A DNA stretch of 64,000 bases from Arabidopsis thaliana (taxonomy: Eukaryota; Streptophyta; Magnoliopsida; Brassicales; Brassicaceae). Below, one piece after another: positions 48,444 through 60,256 of the stretch. Under the pieces are notes generated by a model that was not told the origin of the DNA, did no database searches, and saw only the letters and a list, made by a program, of their open reading frames with translations. Made by a program: the position numbers and the translations under genes. The first letter of the stretch is position 1. Every line of letters starts with the position of its first letter. The stretch lies in assembly GCF_000001735.4 (NCBI RefSeq), contig NC_003075.7:15067001-15131000 (forward strand). Reading direction: 5' to 3'.

Positions 48444-49895
48444 GCTGAGTCTTTTAAACGATTGGAGTGCTAAAAGGAAGGTGGTATTGGTAGAACAAAA
48501 TCCTTGCAATCTCTATAGCATTCTTGTTAAGTTTTGAACATAATGATCTTATCTACATAGAAGGTTTTATTGGATGTTTTGTGACATTGTCTGCTTCTTG
48601 TTGATGTTTATATGAGATTGGTCTATTTACTTCTCTTTTGTTCTGTAAAGATTTGTGACTTAAGGGTTTTGGAAGAAGGGTTTAAGACATTGTTAGTTTC
48701 TGAATACATTCTTCCCACTTTTGGGCCTCTTTGGTAGTGAAGAGTCGTAGTAGCTGGGAAACCAAATAGTAACTCACAGGATTCCGTTCTTCGAGCACCT
48801 AGAAGAGGCATACCAATCAGTTTGTATACGAAATTTTCCAATAAGCATATTCTTGTGCGTGCTGCATTTAGTCATTTGCTGTAATTGAAGGCCAAGCCAT
48901 TGCGTTAAAGAGAGAAAGGTAGCAATTACAGTAGTCTGATGAGTTCAAATCTGGATGTTTTGTATTAAATGCGTTTGCTCTGTAGAGAAATTTCCATAAC
49001 TACCTGATATTTACTTAGATGAGTACCTGTCTCTTTGCAGTTTCCACATTTAACCAGTTTGCTGATGGAGATTCATGTGCTAAGTATGACGATCATCAAA
49101 TGATCCCTTTGCAGTTCATCTAGGTGATAATAGAAGATTCTACAACTGTAGTACAAGATTATGTTCTAGACTTCTAGTGCATTGTGCAGTTAAGTATATA
49201 ATTATGTAACTGAGAATATATGATCCTAGTTAATGTTTCTGATATCAGAAGATCTGCAGACCATTTTACCTTTCTTTCCCCTCTTTCCCTTTTCTCCAGT
49301 TTGATTCATTCTTTCCATTTCAATGTTGTTAGGCTTGGTTCCTCGGATTACAGGAATACGACAAGAAGCTCCGGTTCCAAATGTTTCCAGCAAGTGATGT
49401 CGATCAAACTTAATGCTTTGCTTTTCTGGTTAACATATGGACAACAAGATTAGAACTTTTGCTAGCTTTGGATTGATCGAATGGTATCTTCAGAAACTGC
49501 GGTGGTTCGTACGCGTGTCTCAACTTGGGGGAAAAAACGGTCATCTGACTTTAAATAAATCGTAAGTTCTTCCTCTCCTTTTTACTTTCTTTTTGCGGTG
49601 CCTCTCCTTTAAGAAACGTATGCTTGACAAATAAATTGGCTTTTACCTTATTAGTCGATCCCCGCGGATGCAACTCTCGAGGACTCTACTACGCTGGCAC
49701 AATCGCAGTTTCTACATTGCCACGTGCTGTTGGTAAACATCGCGTGCCTCTCCATTTCATCACCACTTGCTCCATAGTTCAACACAAAAGTTCTTTCTGC
49801 TTTCAATACCCTTACTTTTCAGTTTCCACAGTCCCTGTACTTGTGCATAAAACTGTAAAACACTACTCTGAAAATTTTGCTTCTGTTAGGATATA
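48444..49895 (+). other. Intergenic region and leader of the AP2/ERF gene
   Basis: About 1.45 kb. The first 200 bp are the LIP2p 3' UTR. The segment from about 49200 onward is more pyrimidine-rich and probably holds the promoter and 5' UTR of the AP2/ERF gene, perhaps with a leader intron. No additional coding region is convincing. Confidence 0.45.
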
Positions 49896-50459
49896 ATGCC
49901 ACCCTCTCCTCCTAAATCTCCTTTTATTAGCTCTTCACTCAAAGGAGCTCATGAAGATCGCAAATTTAAATGCTATAGGGGTGTCCGAAAGAGGTCTTGG
50001 GGCAAATGGGTGTCTGAAATCAGAGTTCCAAAGACTGGACGACGAATATGGCTAGGTTCATACGATGCTCCAGAGAAGGCAGCTAGAGCCTATGATGCTG
50101 CTTTGTTCTGTATTAGGGGTGAGAAGGGAGTTTACAATTTTCCCACTGATAAAAAGCCGCAGCTTCCAGAAGGTTCTGTCCGGCCTCTGTCCAAGCTCGA
50201 CATACAGACAATAGCAACAAACTATGCTTCATCAGTTGTGCATGTACCTTCCCATGCCACCACACTCCCGGCAACAACCCAGGTTCCCTCTGAAGTTCCT
50301 GCTTCCTCTGATGTTTCTGCTTCTACTGAGATTACAGAGATGGTCGATGAATATTATCTCCCAACCGATGCAACTGCAGAATCAATATTCTCAGTTGAAG
50401 ACTTACAACTGGACAGTTTCCTCATGATGGACATTGATTGGATAAACAATCTAATCTGA
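49896..50459 (+). CDS. AP2/ERF transcription factor, DREB A-5 type
   Basis: An intronless 187-residue protein. One AP2 DNA-binding domain covers about residues 28-85 ([20 protein letters not shown] to GVYNFP), with the YRG and RAYD elements and the conserved [16 protein letters not shown] helix. Val in WVSEIR fits the DREB subfamily, which binds DRE/CRT elements in stress-responsive promoters. The C-terminal half is Ser/Thr/Pro-rich and ends in an acidic, hydrophobic block ([15 protein letters not shown]), a likely transcription-effector motif. Group A-5 members often act as repressors, but I see no clear EAR motif here. I recall AT4G31060. Confidence 0.9.
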   Translation: MPPSPPKSPFISSSLKGAHEDRKFKCYRGVRKRSWGKWVSEIRVPKTGRRIWLGSYDAPEKAARAYDAALFCIRGEKGVYNFPTDKKPQLPEGSVRPLSKLDIQTIATNYASSVVHVPSHATTLPATTQVPSEVPASSDVSASTEITEMVDEYYLPTDATAESIFSVEDLQLDSFLMMDIDWINNLI

Positions 50460-51695
50460 TGTGTAACGTCACTTGCAGTGACATTTAATATGGTTTAACT
50501 ATCAGTTACCTGTCTGCTTCTTGTAAGGGTATACTTGGATCCTTGTCTTTGAACTTGTTTTATTTAGCATGCAGTTTGTTGTTTCTGTTTTGCATGTGTT
50601 CTTCCTTATGAGATGTTGGATATGAATGAAATGATTAGGAGTTGGCGTTCACACCTAAATCTTTGTTGCATGTTTGATGCATTTTTTCCTATATCGTTCA
50701 CACATGATCTGCCTCTTTTTCTATACTTCTACTTCTACATAAACCATACTAGGACTTATAATCAACTTGTGGATATAATACAACATTATGCCAGCATATA
50801 CTTGTGCTAGGCTACAAGGGTTGTCTTCTTATGGTCTCAAATACATATACTTCTATCTATCCCATGTTTGAAATGAAATTCTATGATATCTACTACATCA
50901 AAACTATCACCTATATTTTGGTTTCTGTTCTTGGTGTTTTGAGTTTCCTCAATCAATCCAACACAATGACATCATTCTCTGCTTCTTCCATATTCACATC
51001 AACATCTTCTTCAGCTTTCTCTTCTTCCTCCATCATGCTTTGATCAACCAAATTGCTACTTCTGGGTGTCGGTTCTTGAACATCCAGTATATCAGTTCCG
51101 TTGGCAAAGCCTCAACACCAAGCCTCTGTGAGCTGTTTGGATTCCAGTTTTGCAGTGATTTTGGTTTTCTCTCTAATAAGTTGCTCAAATCCCATAATCA
51201 CTTATATTGATAGTGAATATATCAGTAAGAAAGATACTGCATGGTAGTTTATGCTAATATCCTCCTGAAAGAAAGAGATAAACAGCACTGATGAGCTCAA
51301 GGTTCTGATGAAACCACAAAAATACATTACATTACCTTCAGGCTTCAGAAATTGCAGGCTTCACTTATGGTATCTCTTTCAGATCCATATTTAGCGTAGT
51401 AGCACATCAACAAAACATCACTTAGAAAAGGCTCAGATCAGTTTGAGAAATGGATCCGTAGCAAAGCAGAGCACATCATATACTCGTGAAATGATCACAC
51501 TGGCATCCCTCAGAGATAGGTCCAAGCAATAACAAAAAGCATGGATTAGAATCTGTGGCCATGTAAAATTAACAATCTTCTAAATCAAGTTCAGCAAATA
51601 TTTACGAACTATTCCTTACTTGAGTTGTTGGAACATTCTGCATCAGTGATGCTGCTTTTGAAATGCAGAAAGAGAACAGTGCTTAGATAGAATCT
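50460..51695. other. Intergenic, convergent 3' ends of the AP2/ERF and PPR genes
   Basis: About 1.2 kb holding the AP2/ERF 3' UTR at the left and probably a long 3' UTR of the minus-strand PPR gene at the right. Short Ser-rich ORFs near 50960-51040 look like chance. Confidence 0.45.
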
Positions 51696-53537
51696 TCATA
51701 TAGGACTCCACGATTTTCCTTGGTAATCTTCAATCTGTAATTCAGGTTCAATTTTACTGAATCCGTAGCATTTGTTCAGTTTCCGTCTTTGCATAACCCT
51801 CCTTACTTCTTCTGCAGCATGGTAGTTACCAGATTCTGTGTGAATCTTGCTAAGCAATACATAATTGGCTGGATTATCGGGTTCAGATTTCATTAGCTCG
51901 TTTGCAATAATTTTTCCTGCAACATCAAGCCTGCCATGAGTCTCGCAAGCAGATAGCAGAGAACTCCATATTCTGGCACTTGGTTTCATTGGCATATTTA
52001 TTGTGACCTCAAAGGCATCGTCAATCTTCCCAAACCTGCCAAGAAGATTGATATAGCAAGCATAATGCTCCAATGTGACTGGCATGTGGTATTTCCCAGC
52101 TTGTGTGAATATGGTTTGAGCTTCTTCTACCAGGCCAGCATGGTTGCAAGCCGATAAAATTGCAAGAAACGCCATATCATCTACTTCATGTCCACCTTTT
52201 ATCATCCCTTTAAAGATTTCTAAAGCTTCTGAACCATGTCCATGAAGACCGTATGCGTTAATCATTGAGCTCCATGACACAAGATCTTTCTCAGTAAGTT
52301 CATAAAATACTTCACGCGCTGCAGAAAGACTGCCACACTTTGCATACATATCTATGAGGGCGTTTCCCAATAAGATATGTGACATGAAGCCACATTTCAG
52401 GATTTGAGAATGGACTGTAGATGCAAAACTCAACAATGTCGAATTGGTACAAGCTGAGACAATTGCCAATAGAGTAACCGAGTTGGCTTCAATTCCTTCT
52501 TTTCTCATTTGATTTAACAGATTCATAACTTCAGAGCAATCTCCAGTCTCCGCATAGCCGCTAATCATTGAACTCCACATTACAACATCTCTCACTTTTG
52601 ATGTTTCGAAAAGAACCCTAGAGAGACTTACATTACCACATCTGCAGTACATGGTCATAAAAGCAGCTGTTAACCGCTCGTCAGCATGGCATCCATGACG
52701 AAAAGAAAATCCATGAATCTCCTTCACCAGACTTGAGCCATAATTCAATTCTACACATGCAGGTAAAACAGACAACAGTGTGACACGATTGGGCCTCAAG
52801 TTTTCTCTCTGCATTGCTCGAAACAAATCAACGCCCATTTCATAATTCTGATTTGCAACACAACCGGAGATCATGGCAGTCCATGAGACCTCATTCTTCA
52901 CCTCCATCTGATCAAACACATGGAAAGCCGCCGCATGATCATCAAACTTTAAGTACATATCAACCAAAGCCGTTGATAATAGAACTGATTCCTGCATCCT
53001 CTCATCAACAAGAACAAGAGCATGAAACATTCTTGCTACCTTACTGCTGCTTCCCATGCGAGTGCAGAGAGCCAATAGAGATGCAACCAGCTCGGACTTG
53101 GGAATAAAACCATAAAAATACATCTCCTTAATCAACTTCATCGCTTCATACAACAACCCATCCTGGCAACAACTATTGATGATGGAACAATAGCTAACTG
53201 TATCTCTGTGAAGCATTTCATCGAATACCTTACGTACAGCATATTTTCTCGAGAATTTCGCATACATAGAGATGAGAGAATTGGAAACAACTGTATCACA
53301 ATCTGCACCTGCTTTGAGACAAAGGCAATGAAGCTGTGCGCCAAGTAAGAAAGGCTCTTGTTGAAAAGCGCAAGCTTTGATGACAGAAGGAAGAATAGCT
53401 GTGAAGCCATTGGTCCCTAAAGAATGAATCTTTAGCTTGTACAGTCTCAATGCTTCATCGTAGAATTGGTCCGACACCAAACCCTTCAGCTTATTGCCGA
53501 GCTCCAAGTTTAAGCGGGAAGACAACGCCCTTGACAT
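51696..53537 (-). CDS. Pentatricopeptide repeat protein, PLS/E class, organellar
   Basis: A single-exon minus-strand gene of 613 residues from the ATG at 53537 (MSRALSSRLN). An upstream in-frame ATG at 53570 would add 11. About 14 PPR motifs of P, L and S types run through the protein, with typical lines such as LINMYAKCGSLSAAREVF-like helices and VSWSSMINAYGLHGHGSEAL. An E-type extension is at the C-terminus (PDNPANYVLLSKIHTESGNY). No DYW deaminase domain is present. E-class PPRs bind organellar RNA and usually act in C-to-U editing, with the deaminase supplied by a partner. The RNA target is unknown. The Arg/Ser-rich N-terminus suggests mitochondrial import. I recall AT4G31070. The single-exon structure is usual for the family. 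Confidence 0.9.
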   Translation of the reverse strand: MSRALSSRLNLELGNKLKGLVSDQFYDEALRLYKLKIHSLGTNGFTAILPSVIKACAFQQEPFLLGAQLHCLCLKAGADCDTVVSNSLISMYAKFSRKYAVRKVFDEMLHRDTVSYCSIINSCCQDGLLYEAMKLIKEMYFYGFIPKSELVASLLALCTRMGSSSKVARMFHALVLVDERMQESVLLSTALVDMYLKFDDHAAAFHVFDQMEVKNEVSWTAMISGCVANQNYEMGVDLFRAMQRENLRPNRVTLLSVLPACVELNYGSSLVKEIHGFSFRHGCHADERLTAAFMTMYCRCGNVSLSRVLFETSKVRDVVMWSSMISGYAETGDCSEVMNLLNQMRKEGIEANSVTLLAIVSACTNSTLLSFASTVHSQILKCGFMSHILLGNALIDMYAKCGSLSAAREVFYELTEKDLVSWSSMINAYGLHGHGSEALEIFKGMIKGGHEVDDMAFLAILSACNHAGLVEEAQTIFTQAGKYHMPVTLEHYACYINLLGRFGKIDDAFEVTINMPMKPSARIWSSLLSACETHGRLDVAGKIIANELMKSEPDNPANYVLLSKIHTESGNYHAAEEVRRVMQRRKLNKCYGFSKIEPELQIEDYQGKSWSPI

Positions 53538-53649
53538 TATAACACGACGGCCTAGTTTAACCCATCTCATCGGACGGGTAATAATGACGTGCCCACTATG
53601 ACTGTATTATCTTTGAGAAATAGTTTGTGTTTGATTCAGTAAACAAAAA

Positions 53650-53722
53650 GCACCCATGGCCTAATGGATAAGGCGCTTGACTTCTAATCAAGCGATTGTG
53701 GGTTCGAGTCCCACTGGGTGTG
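53650..53722 (+). tRNA. tRNA-Arg (anticodon UCU)
   Basis: A 73-nt cloverleaf. The acceptor stem GCACCCA pairs with TGGGTGT (last pair G-U). The D arm GCC...GGC contains the A box (TGGCCTAATGG). The anticodon arm CTTGA/TCAAG has loop CTTCTAA and anticodon TCT. The T arm GTGGG/CCCAC contains the B box GGTTCGAGTCC. There is no intron and CCA is not encoded, as for nuclear tRNAs. A T run at about 53743 may end transcription. The gene lies between the divergent PPR and LNP2 genes. Confidence 0.95.
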
Positions 53723-54185
53723 TATTTAATAAATACAATTTAATCTTTTTCAACCTTATTATATTCAATTTTTTGTTTGTTAATATTCAATTTAAAGCCC
53801 AATAAAGTTGGAAGATGGTGGGCTAGTAATGGGTCGAGGTTTTTGAATACAGAAGCACGTGGAGATCACGTGCGTTGACGTCAAGGTGTGGCTGTACCGG
53901 TGGATCTCGAATTCCTCCCCTTTGGCTTCTCGAAGGAGAAGAAAAGTGTCGGAGAGAAAGAAGAAGCCAATCATCATCGCCAGTTGTTCTTCTCTTCGAG
54001 ATATTCAAATCCTCCGTCTCTAGAGAATTTCATATCAAGAGAATCAGGCAAGTGGGCGATTCTCTGATCCCGAGTCAAACCATTTCTGGCTTCTCAAGTC
54101 TCCTCAGGTTCTGATGAATAGATTGTTTGATTTTGCAGTGGTTTCTGTAGTTTGTGGTGGTGGTGGTTGGAAGGTAAGATAGGAT

Positions 54186-56072
54186 ATGGCGCAGGAGCAG
54201 GAAGGAGCGGTCGTTGAGAAAGGTGAGCCGAATGATTCCTCCGCCGCTGCCGTGGCCGCAACCGCAACCGCAACCGCCGATAGCGTGAAGAAGAAGCAAA
54301 ATGGATTCTTTTCGCGTTTGTGGAATGGGATATTTAGGGTTAGAGGTGACGATTTCGAGAAGAGACTTCAATACATCTCAAGGGAAGAAGCTACTGTTTT
54401 ATCAAGGATGAAGCGTAGATCGATTTCATGGAGGAAACTCACCAGAAATCTCATCGTTTCCTCTGTATTATTCGAGGTCAGCAACACAATTGATTGTGAA
54501 ATTTGAATGTTTGAGCTTAGTAGATTGCGATGATGTGGTAAATTTGTTACCTTTTTAGATAATTGCTGTGGGTTATGCGATCCTGACAACCAGAACGGAA
54601 GATTTGGATTGGAGAATGAGGAGTTTCCGGATCTTGCCAATGTTTATCTTACCTGCTGTTTCTGCTCTTGCTTATTCCTCAATCGTCAGCTTCTCAAAGA
54701 TGTGTGAGTCTTGTGTTTATATGCTCATTTCATGTTAAGATGTTGGTGTGTTCTCGTAGCTTCTCTGTTTCTAATTCTGTGTAAAAATGGTTGTATAGTT
54801 GACCGCAGAGATCAAAAGACCTTGGAAAAGCTTCGAGCTGAAAGGTTGGCGAAAATCAATGAACTTAAAGAAAGGACCAATTATTATACCACACAACAAC
54901 TTATTCAGGTGAGATTACTAGTCTTGAGAACACAGAGAATTTGTGGTAATTCCGTTTATGACAAGTACTGATTCTTCCAACGGTTATCATTTATAGTTAC
55001 TGGATAGTGAGTGACTATGTTTTCGAAGATTGTTGTCCATATTTTGGGATAATAGCAATTATGAATAGAAAGTTGGAATCTTAGTCTGACATGGCAGTTG
55101 GAATTCATTGTATTTAATGCCAACAGAGACATGCATCTATGCCTGTATATAGCAATAGAAATACATAAAGTGGTTTTCTTAAGTATGTCTCGTAGGCGTG
55201 GCATAGCCATGCAACGAAAGAGAGATCAATGTTTGCCGACTTGAAGAGGTTAACTACTGCATGTAGAGCTGGTGCTAACAGAATTGTTTTGATGCAGAGA
55301 TATGACCCGGACCCAGCTGCAAAGGCAGCTGCCGCAACTGTCCTGGCATCCAAATTGGGTGCCGATTCAGGCTTGAAAGTATATTTAGGAGATGAATCCC
55401 AACTCGATCCATCCTCGGGCAAGAGCAATGACATGGAGGTTAACCAATCACGTGGGTTGAGGAATCGAAGGCAACCAAATACAAGACCCCACGGTTCTGG
55501 GAGCACTTCAACACATCATTCTGATGATGAGTCTCACCATTCTGGAACAAGCGAGAGATTTCCAGGCACCACAGAGCAAAACCAGCAGATGTTGGTTGAG
55601 CATTACAGCCCTCAGGGATATGCTGCTCATGATGGCAGTTGGATCTCACGCATTGCGGCTCTACTTGTGGGCGAAGATCCCACACAATCATATGCGCTCA
55701 TTTGTGGAAACTGTCGTATGCACAATGGTGAATGAATGTTTAAGCAAATCCTTTACCTGAATCTTTCAACTATATACTTATTTCTAACATAATTTTGCAA
55801 TATGCTTTGTAAATGCAGGACTTGCTCGGAAAGAGGATTTTGCTTACATTACATACTATTGCCCTCACTGTAATGCTCTGAACAAACCGAAGCATTCAGA
55901 GGAGAATGTACTTCTTCCTGCTATTTCCGCTTCACCAATCACAGACTCTCTGCCACTGATTGAGACCAGCGAAGTGGTTAATAGCAGCAGCTCGAGTAGT
56001 GAACGTGGAAGTAGCCCCACTCCAGAAATAAAAGAGGAAGCTGCAATTACTGAGACCGGGACACCGAGCTGA
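54186..56072 (+). CDS. LNP2: Lunapark ER-network protein
   Basis: Five exons (54186-54476, 54559-54703, 54799-54908, 55298-55727, 55819-56072) give 409 residues. Lunapark proteins stabilise three-way junctions of the endoplasmic reticulum and counter RHD3/atlastin. Visible features: an Ala-rich N-terminus, a basic helix, two membrane segments (about residues 90-110 and 125-147), a coiled coil (FDRRDQKTLEKLRAERLAKINEL), a disordered His/Ser-rich linker, a CxxC...CxxC zinc ribbon (ICGNC and CPHC, near the end) and a Glu/Ser tail. An alternative acceptor at 55195 keeps the frame and would insert 34 residues between LIQ and RYDPDP. Family alignment favours the acceptor at 55297. I recall AT4G31080. 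A broken copy of its tail lies at 59581. Confidence 0.9.
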
Positions 56073-56861
56073 GGAAGATCCAGTGAGCTAAGAAGAAGGC
56101 TTAGTCGTGTTGGTGCTACAGAGAAGAGATTTTGTGTGTGCATGTGTGTTTGTGGATGCGAGTACTCATTCAGGTAATCTTATGCTATGGATTGCTAATA
56201 TATGAAGGTGCTTACAGTTTTGATTCTGGTTTGTTTCTATACAACAAGACAATAGGGTTTTGGTGGGTAAATATGCGATTCTACTGTCGTAAACGACGAT
56301 TGTTATACGTTTTGGGGGTTTGAATTCTAATTATCTTTTACCATTACAGATTGTCTCTGTTTCTGTTAAATGTATTCACTCTTGGATGATGGATCATTCC
56401 CTTTTCGATTTTAGCACTACGAGCCTACACCTTTCTTATTAATCTTCTTCAATATTCAATTTATTGGATAGCGTTTTTTTATACCTAACTCTGCTTTTTC
56501 ATTGTTTTTTTTTTTGTTGTATTTTACTAGTTCATGATATGAATATGACTTTTGCGATAGTAGATTTTTAAAATTATCTTTAGTAAATTAATTACCAAAA
56601 TTGTTTGCAAAACACGTGATGATCTACACTTTAAAGACTTTGAAATATATTTTAAACTGGTAAAAAAGATGCTTTCCGCCATAAAGTTGATCTCATCAAG
56701 AAACACAAAGAGAGGTAGCAATTAAAATATTCAAAGATGAAGAGCATTATTAGCACGAGCAACTCTTTTCCTCTGTCTCCACTTACAAAGGAACAAAACT
56801 TGATCTGCTTTATAGTAAAGAACAAAACTCAGGAAGTTCAAATTTGCTTGGGCAGAGAACC
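56073..56861 (+). other. LNP2 3' UTR and WAKL17 promoter
   Basis: About 0.8 kb. From about 56390 the sequence is recognisably repeated upstream of WAKL18 (for example TTTCCGCCATA and the GATCTCATCAAGAAACACAAAGAG-like block at about 56690 and 60100), so promoter sequence was copied with the gene. No separate gene is seen. Confidence 0.6.
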
Positions 56862-59426
56862 ATGAGCTACAAAAATACAAATAACTCTCACTTGATTCTC
56901 TTCAAGCTGTTACTTCTTCTGATCCTTTATTCTGCAGATCTCACAGCTTCAAGCTCATGTCGAAGTGAATGTGGAGGATGCAAATGTGGAGGAATTGCGA
57001 TCCCATACCCTTTTGGAATCGGTAAGGGCTGCTATCTCGAGAAGTCATACGAAATCGAATGTCTTAATACTTCAGGAAAGCTTGTCCCCTTTCTTTCTGT
57101 AATTAGCAAAGAAGTTGTTAGTATCCATCTTCCTGGTAGGCAATCCTTTGGGTCAGTTCGTGTCAGAAGTCCGATAACATCCGCAGGATGTTCTAGTGAT
57201 GGAAAAGACTCCGCACCAGTAATGAACTTGACGGATAGTCCTTTTTTCGTTAGTGACATAAACAACCTTGTGGGAGTTGGTTGCAGCAGCAAGGTGTCGT
57301 TGGAGCATATAAAGCAAAACATGGTGGGATGTGAGTTGAACTGCAGTACGACTAACGCGTCGGATAGCAACAGCATCCCTTTCTTCGACAAAACGGGGTG
57401 CTCTTTTTCTTATACTTTCGCCCAGGTTTGTACAGGAAACAAACCGGAAGATATGGGATGCGATGGTAGGGGATGTTGTCAAGCGAGTCTACCTAGAGAG
57501 CCTCAACAAGTTATTGGTATCAGAATAGAGAGCAATGATGGAAAGTCAACAACAAGTGGAGACTGTAGAGTCGCCTTCTTAACTGATGAATTCTTCAGTT
57601 TGTCGAAGCTGACCAAACCAGAACAGTTACATGCTAAGAGATATGCTACATTAAGTCTAGGATGGATAATGCAGACGAGGAATACTTCCTTCGTCAACTC
57701 CTTGGCCTGCAAAATCAGAAAAGACACGGACACTGCTTACTCTAATGACCAGAGTATAAAGTGTATATGCGACTACACCATGAGCATCATTTCTGATATT
57801 AGGTATGCCAATTGTGAATGCAACCTAGGTTACAAAGGTAACCCATATGATTCGGACGGATGTAGAGGTCAGTATTATGTTCTTTCCTTATGCCCTCCTC
57901 TTTTTTTGTGTGTGGAAGCAAGCATCCTTTCTAGAGAAGTTTCTTTCATCGTTTGACTATCGTATTTTCATCTTTCAATTATAGATATTGATGAATGTAA
58001 AGAGAATCCCAAATATTGTAAAGAAACAGACACTTGTGTGAATTTCGAGGGAGGCTATCGCTGTGTGGGCGATAAGACTAAAGCAATAATGATAGGTAGG
58101 TCACTGATTTTTGTTCCACAAATTTAGAGCTTTTAAAAAGCAAGTGATGATCAACCTATAATATTCTTGTGCGGTTTGGCAGGGGCGGGTACTGGTTTTG
58201 GGGTCTTAGTCCTAGTTGGTGGAGTATGGTGGTTGAGAAAGTTTCTAGTGAAGAGAAGGATGGCAAAGAGGAAGAAGAAGTTCTTCAAACGTAATGGAGG
58301 ACTACTGTTGCAACAAGAATTGAATACAAGACAAGGCGTTGTCGAAAAAGCAAGAATCTTCACCTCGAAAGAGCTAGAGAAAGCCACTGAAAACTTCAGC
58401 GAAAACAGAGTTCTTGGACATGGTGGTCAAGGTACTGTGTACAAAGGTATGCTTGTAGATGGTAGAACCGTTGCAGTCAAGAAATCAAAAGTTATAGATG
58501 AAGACAAACTTCAAGAGTTCATCAATGAGGTCGTGATTCTCTCCCAGATAAACCATAGACATGTAGTCAAACTCTTGGGATGTTGTCTTGAGACAGAAGT
58601 TCCTATTCTGGTTTACGAGTTTATCATCAACGGAAACCTCTTTAAGCATATCCACGAAGAAGAAGCTGATGATTACACTATGATATGGGGAATGCGTCTA
58701 CGCATTGCTGTGGATATTGCAGGAGCTCTTTCTTATCTTCATTCTGCTGCATCTTCTCCAATTTATCATAGAGACATCAAGTCAACAAATATATTACTAG
58801 ACGAAAAGTACCGAGCCAAGGTGGCTGATTTTGGAACATCAAGGTCAGTAACCATAGATCAAACTCATTGGACAACGGTTATTTCAGGTACGGTTGGGTA
58901 TGTGGATCCAGAGTATTACCGGTCCAGCCAATATACTGAAAAGAGTGATGTTTATAGCTTTGGAGTCATTCTAGCGGAACTTATCACTGGAGATAAGCCT
59001 GTCATAATGGTACAAAACACTCAAGAAATAATAGCCTTGGCAGAGCATTTCAGAGTTGCCATGAAAGAGAGAAGACTTTCTGACATCATGGATGCTAGAA
59101 TAAGAGATGATAGCAAACCGGAACAAGTGATGGCAGTAGCAAATCTGGCAATGAAGTGTTTGAGTTCTAGAGGAAGGAATCGTCCGAATATGAGAGAAGT
59201 TTTTACAGAGTTGGAAAGGATTTGTACGTCTCCGGAAGATTCACAGGTGCAGAACCGGATTGACGAAGAAGAAGAAGAAGATGGAGTAGAAGAAGAAGAA
59301 GAAGTTGTGACAATAGTACACAGAGGAGATTCTTGGAGCATTGGTGTTACTGCTCCAGCCTCAAGTATTGTGGCTTCACCTCCATCTTCAGATGTTGAAC
59401 CATTGAATCCTCTTCTCACATGGTGA
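56862..59426 (+). CDS. WAKL17: Wall-associated receptor kinase-like 17
   Basis: Three exons (56862-57867, 57985-58095, 58183-59426) give 786 residues, in the classic WAKL layout. Signal peptide ([22 protein letters not shown]), then a Cys-rich GUB_WAK galacturonan-binding region ([16 protein letters not shown] near residue 45). The WAK-associated region ends in [15 protein letters not shown]. Exon 2 encodes a Ca-binding EGF repeat ([12 protein letters not shown]). A transmembrane helix ([15 protein letters not shown]) follows near residue 375. The kinase domain spans about residues 445-720: Gly loop [12 protein letters not shown], Lys472, [29 protein letters not shown]. The tail has a Glu run from GAA repeats. 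WAKLs are plasma-membrane sensors of wall pectin linked to defence and growth. All catalytic residues are intact. I recall AT4G31100. Confidence 0.93.
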
Positions 59427-59580
59427 CACTCAATCAGATCTTAAAGTAATGATGATGAATGAATTTGATGTATCTCGTTAGAAATGTTTTCTGTAATAAA
59501 TTTGAGTAGTTGTTAGTCTGTGTTTCCCGCTTAAGAACGTTTGTTGTGTGTTTATTATTCCTAACGTTCACCTTTGTGCC

Positions 59581-59730
59581 TCACCGATCACAGACTCTCT
59601 GCCATTGATTGAAACCAGCATAGTGGTTAATAGCAGCTGTCGAGTAGTGAACGTGGAAATAGCCCCACTCTAGAAATAAACAGAGGAAGCTGCGACTGCT
59701 GCGACCGGTACTCGTTCAGATAATCTGTTT
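59581..59730 (+). pseudogene. Broken copy of the LNP2 3' end
   Basis: This segment matches the last LNP2 exon and 3' UTR (about 55932-56170) with substitutions and small indels: CACAGACTCTCTGCC, GTGGTTAATAGCAGC and GAAGCTGC are shared. The frame is lost after the copy of VVNSSS, and a stop follows. Similarity continues into 59739-59800, matching about 56371-56440. It marks the left end of the WAKL tandem duplication. Confidence 0.85.
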
Positions 59731-60256
59731 TTGCTAACGTAGTCACTCTTGAATTTGGATCATTTTCGATTTTAATTCTAGGAGCCTAAAGTTTCCTCGT
59801 GTTTTTCTCGTGTTAGTTTATTTTATTCAGAAATGAATAAAGTTAGTTATGGACGGTGTTTTTATACCCAACTCTGCTTTTCAAGTTTTTATTTTTTATT
59901 TTTTTGTATTATACGATTTCATGATGATATGAATATGACTTTTGCAAGAAACTGCATTTTTGCCAGAGTAGTTTTTTTATCTTTCTTCTGTAATCAATTA
60001 CCAACAATGTCTTTCCAAAAAGAATTGATGATCTCCACTTTACAGACTTTCAACAATATTTAAACCAGTAAAAGAGAAGCTTTCCGCCATATAATTGATC
60101 TGATCAAGAAACACAAAGAGAGGTATCAATAAAATATCCAAAGATGAAGACCATTAGCACAAGGAATCTTATCCTCTGTCTCCACTTACAAAGGCCATCT
60201 GCTTTATAGTTAATACAATTAACTCAGGAAGATCAACTTTGCTCTAGTAGAGAAAC
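59731..60256 (+). other. WAKL18 promoter, copy of the WAKL17 upstream region
   Basis: The sequence parallels 56371-56861, with blocks such as CATGATGATATGAATATGAC near 59920 and the TTTCCGCCATA block near 60080. It therefore came with the tandem duplication. Core-promoter elements are not obvious. Confidence 0.6.

Noticed and set aside
50804-51043. 79-codon Ser-rich ORF between the AP2/ERF and PPR genes
   Set aside because: Composition is that of 3' UTR sequence, with no signal peptide or family motif that would justify a gene.
55114-55506. 130-codon minus-strand ORF across LNP2 intron 3 and exon 4
   Set aside because: Antisense shadow of the conserved lunapark coding sequence.
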